Shown here piece after piece: positions 63,561 to 64,000 of a DNA stretch of 64,000 nt; position 1 is the first letter of the stretch, and each line of letters opens with the position of its first letter. The stretch is from NCBI GenBank assembly GCA_964035545.1, contig OZ037768.1:4455241-4519240 (forward strand), written 5' to 3'. This DNA comes from Bugula neritina (taxonomy: Eukaryota; Bryozoa; Gymnolaemata; Cheilostomatida; Bugulidae). The notes beneath the pieces were generated by a model. It was not told the DNA's origin, searched no databases, and saw nothing but the letters and a program-made list of their open reading frames with translations. The translations under genes and the position numbers were made by a program.

Positions 63561-64000
63561 TATTATGTATGATGTTTCTTTAAAAGTATTTGTTAATAAC
63601 ATTAAGTATAAGCCTAAAAATGTTATTTATTTTTAAATTTATTGCACTTGCAGCTCTAGCTTTTTTAAATTTTTTTTTGTTCTTGACTAGTGACTTGTAA
63701 GCATTTTGGATCCTAATGATCAATCATTTAATGATAATCAATCATAGTAATATTAATTCTAGCTTATAGTTGTGGCTGGTGGATTCTAAAACCTGTTAGT
63801 ACATCTTCATAAGTTTCAGCAGTTATTCAATTACTTGTTAATACTTTCTGATAATTTTTATTTTTTTTATTTTACCTTTTTTATTTTGTGCTGTTTCAAA
63901 TGAGACAATACATGTAAATATATTATTTACTTTTTGTTGTCGTAAAATCACATATTAGATAAATTTGAGGCTAGCGCTGTAGTTCAGTTTGAGAATTTAC
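63561..64000. other. AT-rich end of window, nothing recognised
   Basis: No coding exon, RNA gene or repeat array was seen in the last 440 bases. Confidence 0.6.

Overview
This window is a piece of an animal nuclear genome. It is strongly AT-rich, its genes are split by GT-AG introns, and long stretches are non-coding. I see no bacterial operons, ribosome binding sites or phage genes. The gene set is metazoan: a class I myosin tail, a Cdk5 activator, BAMBI-type TGF-beta pseudoreceptors, the ADA2a adaptor, YPEL5 and a probable neuropeptide precursor. BAMBI is, to my knowledge, missing from flies and nematodes, and the tRNA-headed SINEs carry a core like that of invertebrate SINEs. A spiralian (mollusc, bryozoan, annelid or brachiopod) is therefore my best guess, but this is inference.

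Layout. 400-3964 (+) is the last six coding exons of a myosin-Id-like gene whose motor lies left of the window; two of its introns hold large minisatellites. 5793-6773 (-) is a single-exon Cdk5 activator (p35 type) with an intron in its leader. 7.0-15.6 kb is mostly intergenic, with a 23-bp minisatellite, a tRNA-derived SINE, an AT microsatellite and one weak candidate mini-gene. 15685-23268 (+) is BAMBI. It faces, tail to tail, a second and divergent BAMBI-like gene at 26939-35310 (-). 39853-50047 (+) is the 13-exon TADA2A gene, which converges on an unrecognised type I membrane protein gene at 50328-51651 (-). 53744-54698 (+) is a two-exon, TATA-driven secreted precursor with one amidation/polybasic site. 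59109-60888 (-) is YPEL5. 61-64 kb is degenerate simple-sequence DNA with no gene seen.

Exon models were built by hand from splice sites, reading-phase agreement and family resemblance. Apart from the junction after exon 1 of TADA2A, every junction in the eight main genes keeps phase. The genes do not form one pathway. The closest thing to a theme is TGF-beta/BMP damping (two kinase-less receptors) near Myo1d, a gene known from flies and vertebrates for left-right chirality; any functional tie between them is speculation.

The most interesting items are the convergent pair of pseudoreceptor genes, the orphan peptide precursor with a C-terminal PWG-KKKKR site, the unresolved first intron of TADA2A inside its ZZ finger, a SINE family with two diverged copies, and a fold-back repeat with two copies.
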